Notes: a model not told the origin generated them from the letters alone. Counted from the stretch's first letter, positions 12,855-24,551 are shown. The stretch: 64,000 nt of DNA from Dactylis glomerata (GCA_007115705.1 QXEO01000222.1:682001-746000), one strand, 5' to 3'. Program-made: numbers and translations.

Positions 12855-13910
12855 GTATATTATATATTTCTATGGCCACCATAAATGATATTATTAATAA
12901 ATTTAATGGATGAAACATAATTAAAATATAGGGGTTCATTTTTTATAATATTCAAATAACACCATACTAATCACTATGAGATATAAATTTGATTGGGCTT
13001 GTCAAGAAGGTGGGTGTACCCTCCACCCACAAGTAATCAAACCCTATGTTTGATGTGAGGTAAAATTAGACAGGATACTATTTCAGATGGATGTGACACT
13101 CCCGAAGATATGAAGAAATCTCTGGTGATTTTGTCAATCTTTAAGCTTTGTGACTCCAGTCTTCCATAGGTTCTAGCTATGTTAATGTTCTTGTGCATAA
13201 GATTGTCTTGCATATGTAAGTGCGTCAAAGTTGTACTTAACATTTGTCATAAAATTAACTACTGACCATATGTGCTGCTTTTATGTCATATCATACTTAA
13301 ACATTGAATTAAAGGTCATTTTGCATGCTAACATGAATTTTCTATATCTTATTAGACCCATTCCCGATGCTAAAATTCAAACTGTTTGTTAATATGCTTT
13401 ATTTGCACCTAATATAATTTTTATATTATTAATAATGATGTTTCATCAAAATAGTGATGAAGCAATGTTCATGTACTATTTGTTTTTCTGAACATATCAA
13501 TTATGGTCCACTATCCTAGAAAACACTATTATCGCTCTACTCTATTAGATATAGTACTCCAAAGGATACATGCAGCTATGAAAATCTTTCGGTTTTGGGG
13601 GTTTATCATTGAGCATTATCATATTTTGAGATCTTCTACCATTACTATATTTGTTTGTTTTTGTCCCAATTGTTCTACATTTTTAGTAGACTTGTCTTGC
13701 TACGACTGACATACCTCTTTGCTAATTGCTATGTTTGTTTGGTCAACAAATCATATACACCACTTAACATTTGTGTGGAGGCTGGGTACATTGGGTTAAT
13801 TCATTTATCCATTAAGTACACAAAGGTTAGACTCATGTGCCTAGTAAGATACATAACCGCTTAAGTTGTAGTAGCTCGTATACTGTTCATAGTCTGCCAA
13901 CTAATAAATA
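12855..13910. other. AT-rich sequence, no gene seen
   Basis: Short frames only. The minus frame 13037-13243 and plus frame 13655-13864 look like chance ORFs. I see no repeat ends or RNA genes here. Confidence 0.4.
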
Positions 13911-14034
13911 TTCCCTATGTCCTAAAATAAGTGACTCAGTTTAGTCCAGATATGAATGTATCTAGACACATTTTGGTGTGTAGATACATTCATATCTACA
14001 AAAAAATGAGTCACTTATTTTGGGACGGAGGAAG
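13911..14034. mobile_element. Stowaway-type MITE, 124 bp
   Basis: The two arms (CCTAAAATAAGTGACTCA and TGAGTCACTTATTTTGGGAC) form a near-complete hairpin. TA dinucleotides flank it at 13909-13910 and 14035-14036. This is a common short palindromic Stowaway form in Triticeae genes and introns. Confidence 0.85.
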
Positions 14035-14619
14035 TATAATAGTGGTTTAATAATTTTCATATACACATGAATATTTATCAACTATGGTAATTTTAAGGTA
14101 TTTTATGATATCTACCTTTGTGACATGCCTATTTCACGTACAACTATGGTAACATGTTATATGTGATTAAGTACAATCATATATTAAATAGTTTACGACA
14201 AAATTCATGAACATTTACCAGTTGTGTTTAGTTCAATTATGCTTTTATGACTCAGTCACTGTGTGATAATTATTGTGTGAAGATTCATCATATGTGGTAC
14301 TATGATCAATATAGGGTTCACATGTGAGATTACTTAGTGTATCTCTCTTTATTCATTGATTGCATTTTGAATTAGGAGATCCATATTTTTAGTTTAGATG
14401 ATGATAATCTACTTGCTTTTTATTAGCTTAGAGACACTTGTGAAGATTTATTGGTGGAAGCCTACTTAAAAAAGAGAGTCCACCAAATTCAGACGTCTTC
14501 TTTGCTTTTCTTAGAAAAAATTCTACTATGTTAGATTAACTTAGTAATGAATAGTGATTTTTTTCTAAGAACGAAAATCAAACTTTTGTCACAAGCTGTA
14601 ATAGCTATCTTACCACACG

Positions 14620-15390
14620 TCACCTAGTTGGTGGTCCCTAAGCATATGGCAACAATATTGTGTGTATGCTAGTTATGAAAAGTCATATGTCAAGAAATTC
14701 TACTTCTAATATATATGAAACATAAAATTTGTTGTATATAAATTCTCTGTATCCATTAAGAATCAATGTTGGACACACATTTATGATTTCACTATATTTC
14801 TCTTGTGTAAAAGTATTGAATATGTAAGATCTTATTTTTTCACGCTAATGTGTTATTATTTTTAAGAAGTGAGCCTAGCTCACTTGGCTAGGGAAGTGGA
14901 TGTACAACCCTGCCACCCAGGTTCAAGTCCCCACAGACGCGAATTTGGGTTCTTATTTTTAAAAAACCAAAATCGTTGTAGGGGCTTCCCCTACCGCATT
15001 TCCTTTCAAAAAAAATGTGTTATTATTTTTTCTCACGTAACATCAAGTTGTGAAGACTTGACAAGGGCATTTTTTCAAACTACATTTCATATATTTCATA
15101 TTTATTTGTCATAGACACTCTCCCGTGCTTCCCCAGCTTATGGTCCCTAAACATATGGCAGCAATATAACAATATTTTACGTATTCTAGTTATGCTACCA
15201 TGTTGAGTATTTCTATTTTAAATTTTATTATTTTTCACTTTTGTAACATCGAGCCTTCATTTTCTTGCGCTAAGTGTAAATTATTTTTTTCTCCCGTAAC
15301 ATCAAGTTGGGCAAACCAAAATGGGCGTTTTGTACTGTTTTTTCATATATATAGTCCATATTTGTGTAGCCTAATTTATTATACCGGTGT
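14620..15390. repeat. Decayed tandem duplication, two units
   Basis: Two diverged copies lie head to tail. The motif TGGTCCCTAAGCATATGGCA at about 14632 recurs near 15140 as TGGTCCCTAAACATATGGCA, each followed by a CTAGTTATG motif. The motif CTCACGTAACATCAAGTTG near 15032 recurs near 15292 as CTCCCGTAACATCAAGTTG. Only the first unit contains the SINE at 14864-15013. Boundaries are approximate, and no coding frame spans it. Confidence 0.5.
14864..15013 (+). mobile_element. tRNA-derived SINE, about 150 bp, with 17-bp TSD
   Basis: The head resembles a tRNA promoter region: an A-box-like TAGCTCACTTGG and a perfect B box GGTTCAAGTCC. A body and an A-rich tail follow. The element is bracketed by perfect 17-bp direct repeats, AATGTGTTATTATTTTT at 14847-14863 and 15014-15030, the target-site duplication left by LINE-type integration. 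The second unit of the local duplication has no insert at this point. The exact 3' edge is ambiguous within the run of A. The family resembles grass tRNA-type SINEs such as Au, but I cannot confirm the name. Confidence 0.85.
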
Positions 15391-15818
15391 CTCTTTGTTA
15401 TTTTATGCAACTAATCATGTATACATATGAATAATTTCCAATGATCGAGTGCCTAGCTGGTTAGCTTTAGGAATTTTTTTCCCAAAAAATCTTGAAAGTT
15501 ATAATACTTAGGGTTTTCTCTCTCTAAGAAGTAGGGAATGTCACCGGAGATTTTTTTTCTCCAAGAAGCAGTGAACGTAACGGGAGTTATACAAACACAC
15601 GTTACACTTTTTAGCTTCATGGATTTTTTTCCTAGAAAGCGTTGGGAGCTGGGAGAAAACATGTTAGTTTTTTTCTGAGAACATCTTGGTCGGATCGGCC
15701 CAGAACATATGTTAGGCCTTTTTTTTCTGTTGACACGCAAAAGGGAATTGGACTCGGATTTTGATAACAAAGTTACGTAATCTCTCGCTAAATCCTAACC
15801 GTAAATTATAAATCTAAT
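15391..15818. other. AT-rich sequence with T-runs, no gene seen
   Basis: The gap contains several imperfect repeats of a TTTTTTTC(C/T) type. The only frame over 100 codons (15453-15770, minus) is low complexity and unsupported. Confidence 0.35.
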
Positions 15819-16672
15819 CAAAGGCGTAGCTGAGTCCCAGGCTACACGGGCCATGGCCTGGGGCTTGGAAAAACTGGCAGGCTTTTACTCTAGATGTTGG
15901 CCTGGGGCGCAGCCCAGTTAAGCTTTGAGCCTGCCAGCGATTGACCCGCACCAACCGCCGGGGACCTGCAGACGAAACGAGCACACACGCACACCACCCG
16001 GTTAGGAGTCAGGACTCTAGAGTCGAGACCCGATACAGCCGCCACCGCCGGGTGCCGGCTGCCGCCGCGCTCCAGGAGGGTCGTTGCCGCCCGTTCCTCG
16101 ACCTCCGGCCTGCACTCACCTCTCACCTCCCGCCTCCCGGCGCTGTGCATCCTGCCAGGACCCCCGCCCGAGTCCAGGACGCCTGGTATTCCCCGCTCCT
16201 TTTGCTGCTATGCCCTCTTTCAAATCTTGATTTCTCTTGCATTGTTTTTGTTTAGATTTCCTATTGAGCTGCTCTACACTCTCCTCGGAGCCGTTTTAGT
16301 ATTTTTGCTTCAAGATTATCGCTCGCAAAGGCCTTTTACTTGTTGTTTATGCACTGATTAACATTTGAAATTTTACATTTAAAGGTTTAGCTTCTTCTAC
16401 CAATGAAGATGTAGTAATGGGAGGCTCAGCACAACTAGATCATTGATCTGGTATCATCTTTTCTATCATGTACTGCTATATATAGTATTTTGTTATATCT
16501 TACCTTATTAGTTGAAATAGCTAGCACTTAATATTGTGTTTAAATTCTTATTATGTATTCAACCGAGCTTGCATTTTGTTAATTAAGCCTTTTCAACTGG
16601 GGTAATTTTTTGGAAAAAAATTGGCCCTTAGTTTTTGGCCCGGGGCGTCAACAATTCCTGGCTACGCCGTTG
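15819..16672. mobile_element. Non-autonomous hAT-like element, 854 bp
   Basis: The ends are inverted: CAAAGGCGTAGC at the left and, read inward from the right, CAACGGCGTAGCCAGG. Both continue into GGGCC-containing subterminal sequence. Flanking 8-mers are AATCTAAT (15811-15818) and GATCTAAT (16673-16680), 7 of 8 identical, as expected for an aged 8-bp hAT target duplication. The inside has a GC-rich block (15930-16200) followed by T-rich intron-like sequence, like the 5' end of a transposase gene, but no transposase frame. Confidence 0.7.
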
Positions 16673-17189
16673 GATCTAATAGCTAAAATAATTCTGATGA
16701 TATGGATTAACGTGGTGTTTTTATTTTAGACTTCCGTATTGTGCTTTTAGTATATAGTAGATTGATTTATAATTTACTAAATCTAACCAGCTGGAAGAAA
16801 ATGAAGCAATCCAAAAGTAGATGGAGGAGTGACTCAGTGCATGTGAGATTTTACTCTATTCGTATACTATTTTTCCTGAGCGTGAACAAATTTTGGCAAA
16901 AGGAGGGCATTACTTGATTATTATCGCAAAGCCAGCATTTCGAACTAAATATTGAGAAAGATGTTAAGCTGTAAATCTTACAGGGAAACCATCGTAAAAT
17001 TTGACACCAACAAAGAAAGATAATATAGTGAGAGAAACAAGCCTCATTAACCCTGAAGGCCAGGATGAAGAACAACCGTGGACTCACACAGATCCTATAT
17101 ATTGTCTACCACAATGCCTCGCCTACGCCTCTAGAGTTTTCATCCAGATAGAGAAGTCCTTGCCGCAGCATATAGATTTTCTTATAAAT
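16673..17189. other. Sequence downstream of the F-box gene
   Basis: This lies 3' of the F-box stop codon (minus strand) and probably contains its 3' UTR and terminator. I cannot fix the polyadenylation site. The remaining short frames are not supported. Confidence 0.4.
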
Positions 17190-18779
17190 TTAAGGTTCCT
17201 CAGCCGTAGAAACTGCTTCCATCGCTGCAAAAATACAAGAACCAAAAATCAAAACAGCCGCTTAATTACCACCAACAAGGATCGAAAATTCCCACTAACA
17301 AAACTTCAATACTCTCCCTGTCATGGTTTTAAAAGTATAATTCATAAATCACGCAATCCCAAAATACCTCCACCTCCTAGGCATATACACCTTAAATGTT
17401 AATATGTCTAGGAGGTGGACGTGTTTTGAGAATTGCATGATTTGCAAATTATGCCGTTAAAACCGGGACGGAGGGAGTAGTAACTTATTAACATCAGCTC
17501 AACTAACAGTTAGCAGACACGCTTGCATAAAATCATTAAGAGAACATTGACTTGCCACTCCAAAAAAAACCTTTGTAATTTGTTTAGCACATGTATCACC
17601 ATGTAAATTTTTCACCTAGATGCCAACATCATAGTAAGTGATATATTCTCAAAGTGTAAGCTAGTGCCAGCAGTGAAAAATCAGGCTCGCAGACGTACCT
17701 GGAATGTAGAGGCTCATGTAGGGGTAGACTCTCCCGAACTCATCAAGCACCTTCGTGGCTCGCCCCGACTTGAGTTCAATCATGTAGACGCTAGCAAATG
17801 TTCCCACGAATATCACGTCAGTGCCCTCGGCAAAGCCGATCACAGATGCAACTGGAACCCAGCTATGGTGGAGTCCCATGTACGTGTCTGAGAGTTCGTA
17901 ATCAGGGAGCAGCGCCTTGAGTTGGATCACCCTCCGTTGCGTCCACGCCTCTGCCCCCTCAGGGCTGGTCTCCCTTGACCACAGGGTTAGGACTGTGCCG
18001 TCCACGGCAGCGAAGCCCAGCTCGCCGTCCTCCCCTGTCATGAGCTGACCGCTGTACGTTGCCAGCGGCTGGAGCACCGACAGGCGGGACGTAGGAAGGT
18101 GGTACTCGATGGTGTAGTTCCTGACGCCGCGGAAGTAGAGCGCGTCTCCGACGAGGACGCTGGCCGCGAAGCTGGCGCTGGCCTCGGGGTGATGAACTGA
18201 GGTGAGCTCGTTCCAGGCGGCGGTCTCCGAGGAGTAGAGGCGAGCGGACGTCACCCCATTCTCGTGGTCAGATGACAGGAAGGCCACACGGAAGGGCCCC
18301 CCTCCGCATCCGCAGTGGTGGCAGCCTTCGGCGGCGCAGAGCACCGCCGCGGTGTAGTGCCTGTAGTCATCCGGCTCCAGCGAGGGCTGGGGAACCAGAC
18401 GGTATTCGTCCGCCATGGGGTCCCAGACGACAAGGTCCATGGTTCCCTCAATGTCCGGATTTGCTGTGACGAAGAGGGCGCGGCCGTGGCGGCAGTCCAC
18501 CACCAGCCAATGGGGAAGGTCGGGATTGGCAGGGCTGAAGATGGAGGTGGGGACGAATTGGGAGTAGTAAGGTTCATTGCCTTGCAGGATTTGGAGGACG
18601 CCCAGCAGCTGAGGTCTGCGGTGGAACTCGCGGTAGCGGCGGCGGAAGACGGGACCGGCGAGGAGGCGGCGCCAGGGCTTGCAGACGAGCGATGCGTGCA
18701 CGAGGCGCGCCGGATCTTCCGGCGGGAGGCGGAGGAGGATCTGCTCGATGACGTCGTCAATCAGTGACGGCGCCGACAT
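17190..18779 (-). CDS. F-box protein, two exons, 371 aa
   Basis: This is probably the substrate-recognition subunit of an SCF ubiquitin ligase. Exon 1 is 18779-17699 and exon 2 is 17224-17190, both on the minus strand. The start is the ATG at 18779 (context GCGACCATGTC); 48 further in-frame codons upstream look like 5' UTR. An F-box lies at residues about 4-50 (SLIDDVIEQILLRLPPEDPA, then VCKPWRRLL). The rest is the long WD/kelch-like C-terminal part typical of grass F-box proteins (VWDPMADEYRLVP), and I cannot name its ligand. Exon 1 ends at a good donor (CCAG/GTACGT). An acceptor (TTTTTGCAG) at 17225 joins in phase to a short exon ending in TAA. Reading through the donor instead gives an unlikely tail. 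The reading frame is intact. This is the only convincing host gene in the window. Confidence 0.8.
17312..17477. mobile_element. Stowaway-type MITE inside the F-box intron, 166 bp
   Basis: The left end CTCTCCCTGTCATGGTTTT and the right end AAAACCGGGACGGAGGGAG are inverted repeats. TA flanks both sides (17310-17311, 17478-17479). It lies wholly inside the 474-bp intron 17225-17698 of the F-box gene and is spliced out if the intron model is right. Confidence 0.8.
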
Positions 18780-19391
18780 GGTCGCAGAGGCTTGTGGTTG
18801 TGGTACGGTGGAGGCGAGGCCACGCCGCCACGGGGAAGTGCTGGGAGCGCCTGGACGAGGGTTTAGTACTCCGATCAAACAATTTATTGACAAGGCATTC
18901 AATAGGCACGCCATCTTGGACAATCATACCTTCCATAGCAGACGATGATTGTCTCGGTATATTCTGTCAAAAGGCCATAAAATCAGGCAAAATATCTCTA
19001 CTAATAATACGGCTTGAGGTCGTGATGGTTACAAAACCGTGGTACGTCAAAAAACCGTTCGTCCGTTTGGTACTCAAAAAAACCACTTCCTCAATTCTTG
19101 GTACGTCAAAAAAATCGGTCCGTTTTTCTTTTCCCCCCGGTCCCGAACGAAATTCCTCCGGATCGAACAGATCTCAAACTAAAAGCAGAAAACAACGGAT
19201 CGTCTCCACGAGGGGAAAGAGAAAGAATCGAACCAGGATGTCTAGCCCAACCAAGCACGTACGTGCATTAAACTCGCATGATCCGAACAGAATAGGGCTT
19301 GGCCTGCTGTTTCTATATATGTACTTGCACGTCCCTGATCAACTCTTCACATCCAAAGAGAGTATAGGTTGATTAGGTGCAACCCTAGAGT

Positions 19392-20432
19392 CTAGACAGC
19401 TATCGGCACGGCGACAATGAACATGGCCGAGAAAAAGGCGGCGGCGATAGATGCAACAAAGGCTCCCGGTGGGTCGTCCACGTGTTGTTCTCTTGTACTC
19501 CGTACTTGTCTCGGGTGGCGATGAGGCAGCTGATGTTGCCGGTGAGGGCCATGGATACAATGATGCAGGAGCACACGTATCTGGCCCTCATGCCGCGGCA
19601 ATGCACCAGCTTTGTCTACAACGGCACGAACACACGGTGCCCCGAACCTCACCAGCGTCGCCGTGTCCGCGCTTGGCCAGGCGGATCCCGTGATCGATCT
19701 CCGCCAGTGGACGCCGTGGCAGAACCGTGCCGCCCGTGGTGGATGCTGTGATCGAGCTCCTCCCGTGAATGCCTGAGCGAGGATGGGTAGATGGAGCCGA
19801 CCAGCTTGGAGATGAGGCTGCAGTACGAGTCGCAGGCCGAGGACGTCGAGCATGTTGAGCTCGTGGATGACCTGCTGGTACGGTTCCATCGAGACGAGAG
19901 CCAGAGCAGCCGCTCCGCATGCCGGCGTGCCCACACCTGCGCACAACCGCTAGGACATACCAAAGTGGGTGCGGACGGAGCTTCTTGGGGATATGATCCA
20001 AGACCAAGGGGCGTTGCCGCTGGAGAAAGACAGGACGAGGGACAATGAAGGCTAGGAGGAGCGTGTCATCCGCAGCTCTGGGCTTGACCATGTCGGGAGT
20101 TGTGTGCTGTCGACGGCCGCCTGCGACCACCTCCAGGCGTAGCTCGTTCCCCACAGCCCATGCCCACGTGGCACCGGCCAGAGCTGTGTAGCCCGGGAGA
20201 ACGTTGACGAGCTAGCCTGGTACCCGCGCTCTCCTCGGCCTGCCTGCGAAAAGCGTCTGTGACGGCGACGATCTGTCCCGACTCCTCGACAGCACGGCTT
20301 CGTCTCTTTTTCTATGGACATGGGTAATAGCAGGTCGCCTTGCCGCTGGATCCTGAGGGGGCATCGACCAGATTGCTCCTGCACCAAATATTGGAAGACG
20401 ATGTCGACTGCTCTATTCTGAAGATCCTGCAA
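19392..20432 (-). pseudogene. Captured gene fragment(s) in the Helitron, minus strand
   Basis: GC-rich, coding-like sequence runs through several overlapping minus-strand frames, none of which stays plausible for its full length. Successive pieces include NVLPGYTALAGATWAWAVGN (about 20195), VSMEPYQQVIHELNMLDVLG (about 19880), YVCSCIIVSMALTGNISCLI (about 19560) and a hydrophobic tail AFVASIAAAFFSAMFIVAVP (about 19410). Jumps between frames imply frameshifts or unrecognised introns. The hydrophobic pieces suggest a membrane protein origin. I do not recognise the family. Confidence 0.4.
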
Positions 20433-20695
20433 GAAAAGGCTTAATTAATCGAGCATCAGAAGGCTAACACAAGGTATACTTTTATTTACCGGCTGATTAA
20501 CTCATGCCATTGTTCTGGTAAAGTAAGTGAATATTACATACTATCAACGATAACATCTGCTATGCCCAGTGCCATAATTTTTCTTATGTTTCACTGATTC
20601 TACTCATGCGTCTCTGTTGAGATTTCTTTGGTACATCTCCTTGCAAGTTGAAATTTATTCAGTTGTGAAACCTTCATTTCTGTGTTCTGTGTTAG

Positions 20696-20781
20696 TTGCA
20701 AATGCTGGAGTAGCCTTCGCAGAGCAGCTTGATGCATCACACAAGAATAGTTGTCCTGGAGAGGCAGTTGTTGTGTGCTAA
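20696..20781 (+). pseudogene. Exon-like gene fragment in the Helitron, plus strand
   Basis: After an acceptor-like TGTGTTAG, an open segment encodes a compact peptide that contains AFAEQLDASHKNSCPGEAVV and ends in TAA at 20779-20781. It looks like the last exon of a gene of opposite orientation to the fragment at 19392-20432. There is no start and no upstream exon that I can identify. Confidence 0.35.
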
Positions 20782-21399
20782 TAGCTTGGTTGAGCTACAC
20801 CTTGCACCGTCTCAATTACTCTAAGTTTTGCTGTATGCATCAGGATTTGTTCTAAAATCTAGAACGTACGCATGAGTACTGCATCAGTAGACTACACTAA
20901 TATTGCCTAGACGCTGATTTCTTATGCAGAGGCCGGGATGCTCCATTTTGAAAAAAGAGGCTGATTTCATAGTATCTCTAATTGATGTTAATAATTTCTA
21001 GAAAAACATTGGTGTTGCAATTTCGAATACCCATGTAGCTTTCCATTGATGGTAGTATAGTGTTTCGGAAAATTTGACTAAATATGGTATTGAGATGTTG
21101 TGGATAGCTCCCAAAAAGTTGTTCCACAATTTTAAAATCAAAAGTAGTTTACCCGCCTTTCTCTGCTTTCTCTACTCCTCAATTCCAAGGGAGGCCAAGA
21201 CCTTCACGGAGTTGGGTGAATTGGCAATGACAACACATGACTTTGTTGGTATTAGCGCACGTGTATCAGGTGGCTTTACTAAAGCGGCAAGCAGATAAGG
21301 TGGTAGCGTCACGGTGTGGATGTGATACTCCCACGACAAGAATTATGAAACAAATATAAAGTATTAAATATCCGCGGCAACGCGCAGGCATTTAGCTAG

Positions 21400-22727
21400 T
21401 ATATGTTATCTTGCATATGTTTCGGAAAGTCACCGCGAATGAATGCAATCATCTATACATGAAATGCTTGATTACACGGCTGAACCAAAGATATGTACCG
21501 TGACTCATATACCTCCATGTTCTTGACTAGACGACATGTTTGATTGCACGACAGATTGAACGTCTCAACCAAATAGTTCAACTACTTCTTTGCCTCATTC
21601 ATATTGTTGACTTTTTCAAAAAGAAGGTTAAAACCGAGCCTTTACATTAAAAAAATACACATAACTTCTTTTATTATCCTCAAACCAAAAGTCCGACAAA
21701 ATGTGCCGCTACACCTTTCTGACAAAAGAAAACATGGATCAACCCAAAACCACCTTCCTGACAACATGTGCCGCTACACCTACAAACTTGATGTTGAGGG
21801 TAGCCACGATCGGGGTTATGTGTCATGACCTCACACTGATGCACACCATCAAAATCTAAAGGCATCACCAAGTCGTCCAACAACGAGCCAGAAGTATTAA
21901 CAGTTTAAGAAGCCCTTGAACGAACATTGTATGTGTAAGATCCACAAGTCGTCGCCGTCGTCTTCCGTCAACCCATCTTCAAGACAGGAATCAACACATT
22001 GACCCTGCCAGGCCTGCCGATGATGCCAGACATCGCCAACGTCCTGCGTGCGTCTATCATCATGTGTCCATCGCTGAGACCTATTGTGTCACGCCGTCAA
22101 GACCCGCCTTCGACGACTTGGTAGATGTCACGCCTCTCCACCTCTTGATAGCGCCGCCATCGTACGATCTGATAGACCCATATCTAGGGTTTTCCCCAGA
22201 GCAACTTGAGCGAGGAGACGGTAACTGTAATGATGATGCCTTCAACGAGGTAGATGCGCATAGATGCCGCCATCTTCCATCATGACAAAAAAATCCTAGT
22301 TTTTACCATCAGAAACTATCTCCCGAATCTCGCAGCTGACTCGATCGCTAGCGTGCCACAACCATTGACCGCCTCGTAGGAGTAAAACCAAGGTCCACCG
22401 CCACCACTTGCTTAGAACCACGCACTGCTAACGACCACTGAATTCCACCACCTAGGACCCATGATACCCTCATGAGGTTTCCTTGCCGATGTTATTGGCC
22501 GCACGGGCTTCGCCGACGGCCTCCTCCGGCGGTGGTCTAGGAGAGAAGGGGAGGAGGTGGTAGTGCTAGGGTTCTCCCCGTGCCGCCCTGGTGGGGTGGG
22601 ACATGAGAGCATTTTTTAATGTTCTTAATTAGATTAATAGATGATACTTGTGTATCTGTACTGTTGTACGATATGGTTGGCGACTAATACTTCAAAATAC
22701 ATACATGGTTGTGCGGTATTGGTTTTT
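21400..22727. other. Unassigned sequence, possible retroposon remnant
   Basis: The right part (about 22300-22610) contains GC-rich sequence ending near a CTAGGGTTCTCCCCG motif. It resembles 35220-35330 of the retroposon at 33869-35503 in composition and in the run CACGGGCTTCGCC. The left part starts near a T-rich stretch (21608). It may be a diverged minus-strand relative, but no target duplication was found. Confidence 0.3.
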
Positions 22728-23780
22728 TCTGATAAAGGGCACTTTATTACTAAGATTTTTAAACATTACACCCCGACCACTGTATGGCTAGGATGCACAT
22801 AGCCACAAACCAGTCCATAAAAGAAAAAAGGAGAAATTACATATTGAAATAAGAAATTGTAACATCGTCCTAATAGGAGGTCGGATGCACAAGTTATGCA
22901 GTCACCCATATTGGGAAAAAATATCCCTGACCGTAGCCTCCACCATGAGCAAACCTCCGTATATAGGTCCAGATTCCCCACATGATGTAGAGGCGACCAC
23001 AATCAGAGAGTATTGGTGCACCAAAAGATAACCTGCAAAACAGAAGAGTTTTTTCTTATTAAAAACTTTATCATTTCTACATAGTCATAGCGACCAAATT
23101 ATGGCCAGCGCTCCCACCCTAATAAGCATTTGAAATCTATGATCAATATATACCATGTAGCCAATTGCCAAAAATATGTCGGATACAAGTCCGATGCTAA
23201 TTGGATAACTGACCATATAGATCTAGATAAACGATATTGGAAGAATAAATGCTTAATTGTCTCATCTTCATGACAAGAAACACATTTTTTCTTACTACCG
23301 TGCCAGTTTTGCTTTGCAAGTTTTTCTTTGGTAAGGATAACTCCCTTTCGAAGATACCATCCAAAAACTTTGATCTTGAAAGGAATTTTCATCTTCCAAA
23401 GTTCTTTTCTTATTATCAACTAGAACATCTGGTTGGATTAATGTGTTGTACATGAAGTCAACAGACAACTTGCCATTCTCGTGAAGATTCCATCAAAATT
23501 CATCGGGTCCATTCTATAGTTGGGCATTAGCACGAAGAAGTGAGGCGATACAAGTCTAGGACCTAATAAATCTCTTCTGAATGTCACATTTGATGGAGAA
23601 GTCTCCATAGCGATAGTGTCGCTCTTGTGACAAACAAAATTATACAACATTAGATATTGTTATCAAATTGTGGAATTACCTAGCCACTTATCTTCCTAGA
23701 ATCTGATCCCCAAACCATCCAGTTTCTTCAAAGTATCATGGCAACACGAAAATATTGAGGCAAGCGCCATATGATCGGGT
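22728..23780 (-). mobile_element. LINE remnant: C-terminal end of ORF2
   Basis: Read on the minus strand, broken frames give in order IRF-EDKWLGN (about 23700), YNFVCHKSDTIA (about 23640), FRRDLLGPRLVS (about 23570), and then the reverse-transcriptase zinc-binding region 23419-23099 (MKIPFKIKVFGWYLRKGVIL, then CVSCHEDETIKHLF). This is the terminal part of plant L1-type ORF2 proteins. The zinc motif is CX2C then H, but the last expected Cys position reads Tyr (FFQY). Several frameshifts show it is dead. The 3' end near 22728 is T-rich on the plus strand, as for a tail. Confidence 0.7.
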
Positions 23781-24551
23781 CAAACTACTCTTATATGCAT
23801 AAGAACATACAGGTTGCCCTATCCTGGAAGGCAAGAATACAATAAAGCACAATAATTATGATTCAAAGAATCAGTTGGAGAGTGAGAGATTGCTAATAAA
23901 CTATACCAATAATCTATCATATCTACAAAGTTGATCCCACTATTTTCATTAAATGTTTTCAAGCTTGAAAAGATTCCACATCATCCTATTCATCTAATGT
24001 TCACAAGCTTAACATACAAAGCGTCCACATCATCAGCTAGTCCCTTCACTTGTATGAGAATGCATGCATGAGTTTCTTTTCATGGCAAAGTATATGCAAT
24101 TGTGGAACAAGCCAAAAAACTAAGAGGGAGCACATGTGAGTGGGTAGGACCTCGTTTTAGGGCCGAATGGGGCCCAACTAGTAAATTTTTAGCCTTCATA
24201 ATGCAAAAAAGAAAAACTTGAGTGAGTGCATAGACCCCCACTCAGCTCAACATGGGTTCGCCTGTGACTATATGCGACCTTATGTTTGCAAGATGCATAT
24301 GCAAGCATCCTAGTCATCATCTAGCCCATGTCACCCTAATGATCATACAACAACTTGTTTTTTGGGAAAAGTGCATGCAACCTTGGTTTTATAAGTAGCA
24401 CATGTAGATTTTCATCATCATCAGCCAACCCATGTCATCCCATGACCATGCATGCAGGAAAATTTTCTAGCAAAGGTATGCATTTCAATTCAGTCCTTTT
24501 TGCATATATTAAAATCATATTTCATATACGCGGCAATGCACGGGGCATCAA
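23781..24551. other. Sequence left of a Helitron 3' end
   Basis: No gene was found. The part near 24480-24551 belongs to a Helitron-like 3' region. Several CATCATC and AAGCTT-containing motifs recur, but I cannot define a repeat unit. The left end of the Helitron was not found. Confidence 0.3.

Larger units (their letters stand above)
18995..21399 (+). mobile_element. Helitron, non-autonomous, 2.4 kb
   Basis: The left end is TCTCTACTAATAATACGG preceded by host A (18994). The right end is CTAG followed by host T (21400), with a small hairpin (CGCG-GCAA-CGCG, 21373-21384) 11 bases before it. These are the hallmarks of grass Helitrons: TC start, CTRR end, insertion between A and T, no target duplication and no inverted repeats. 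It encodes no Rep/helicase, so it is non-autonomous. Inside are pieces that look like host gene exons in both orientations. The left end lies 215 bp upstream of the F-box start codon. Confidence 0.65.

Noticed and set aside
14864..14960. tRNA gene suggested by the A and B box
   Set aside because: The A box is imperfect, no cloverleaf with acceptor stem can be formed around it, and the segment has a SINE body, an A tail and a target duplication.
18780..18923. N-terminal extension of 48 residues on the F-box protein
   Set aside because: The F-box normally starts within a few residues of the N-terminus. The extension is Pro/Arg-rich 5' UTR-like sequence, and the ATG at 18779 has a better context.
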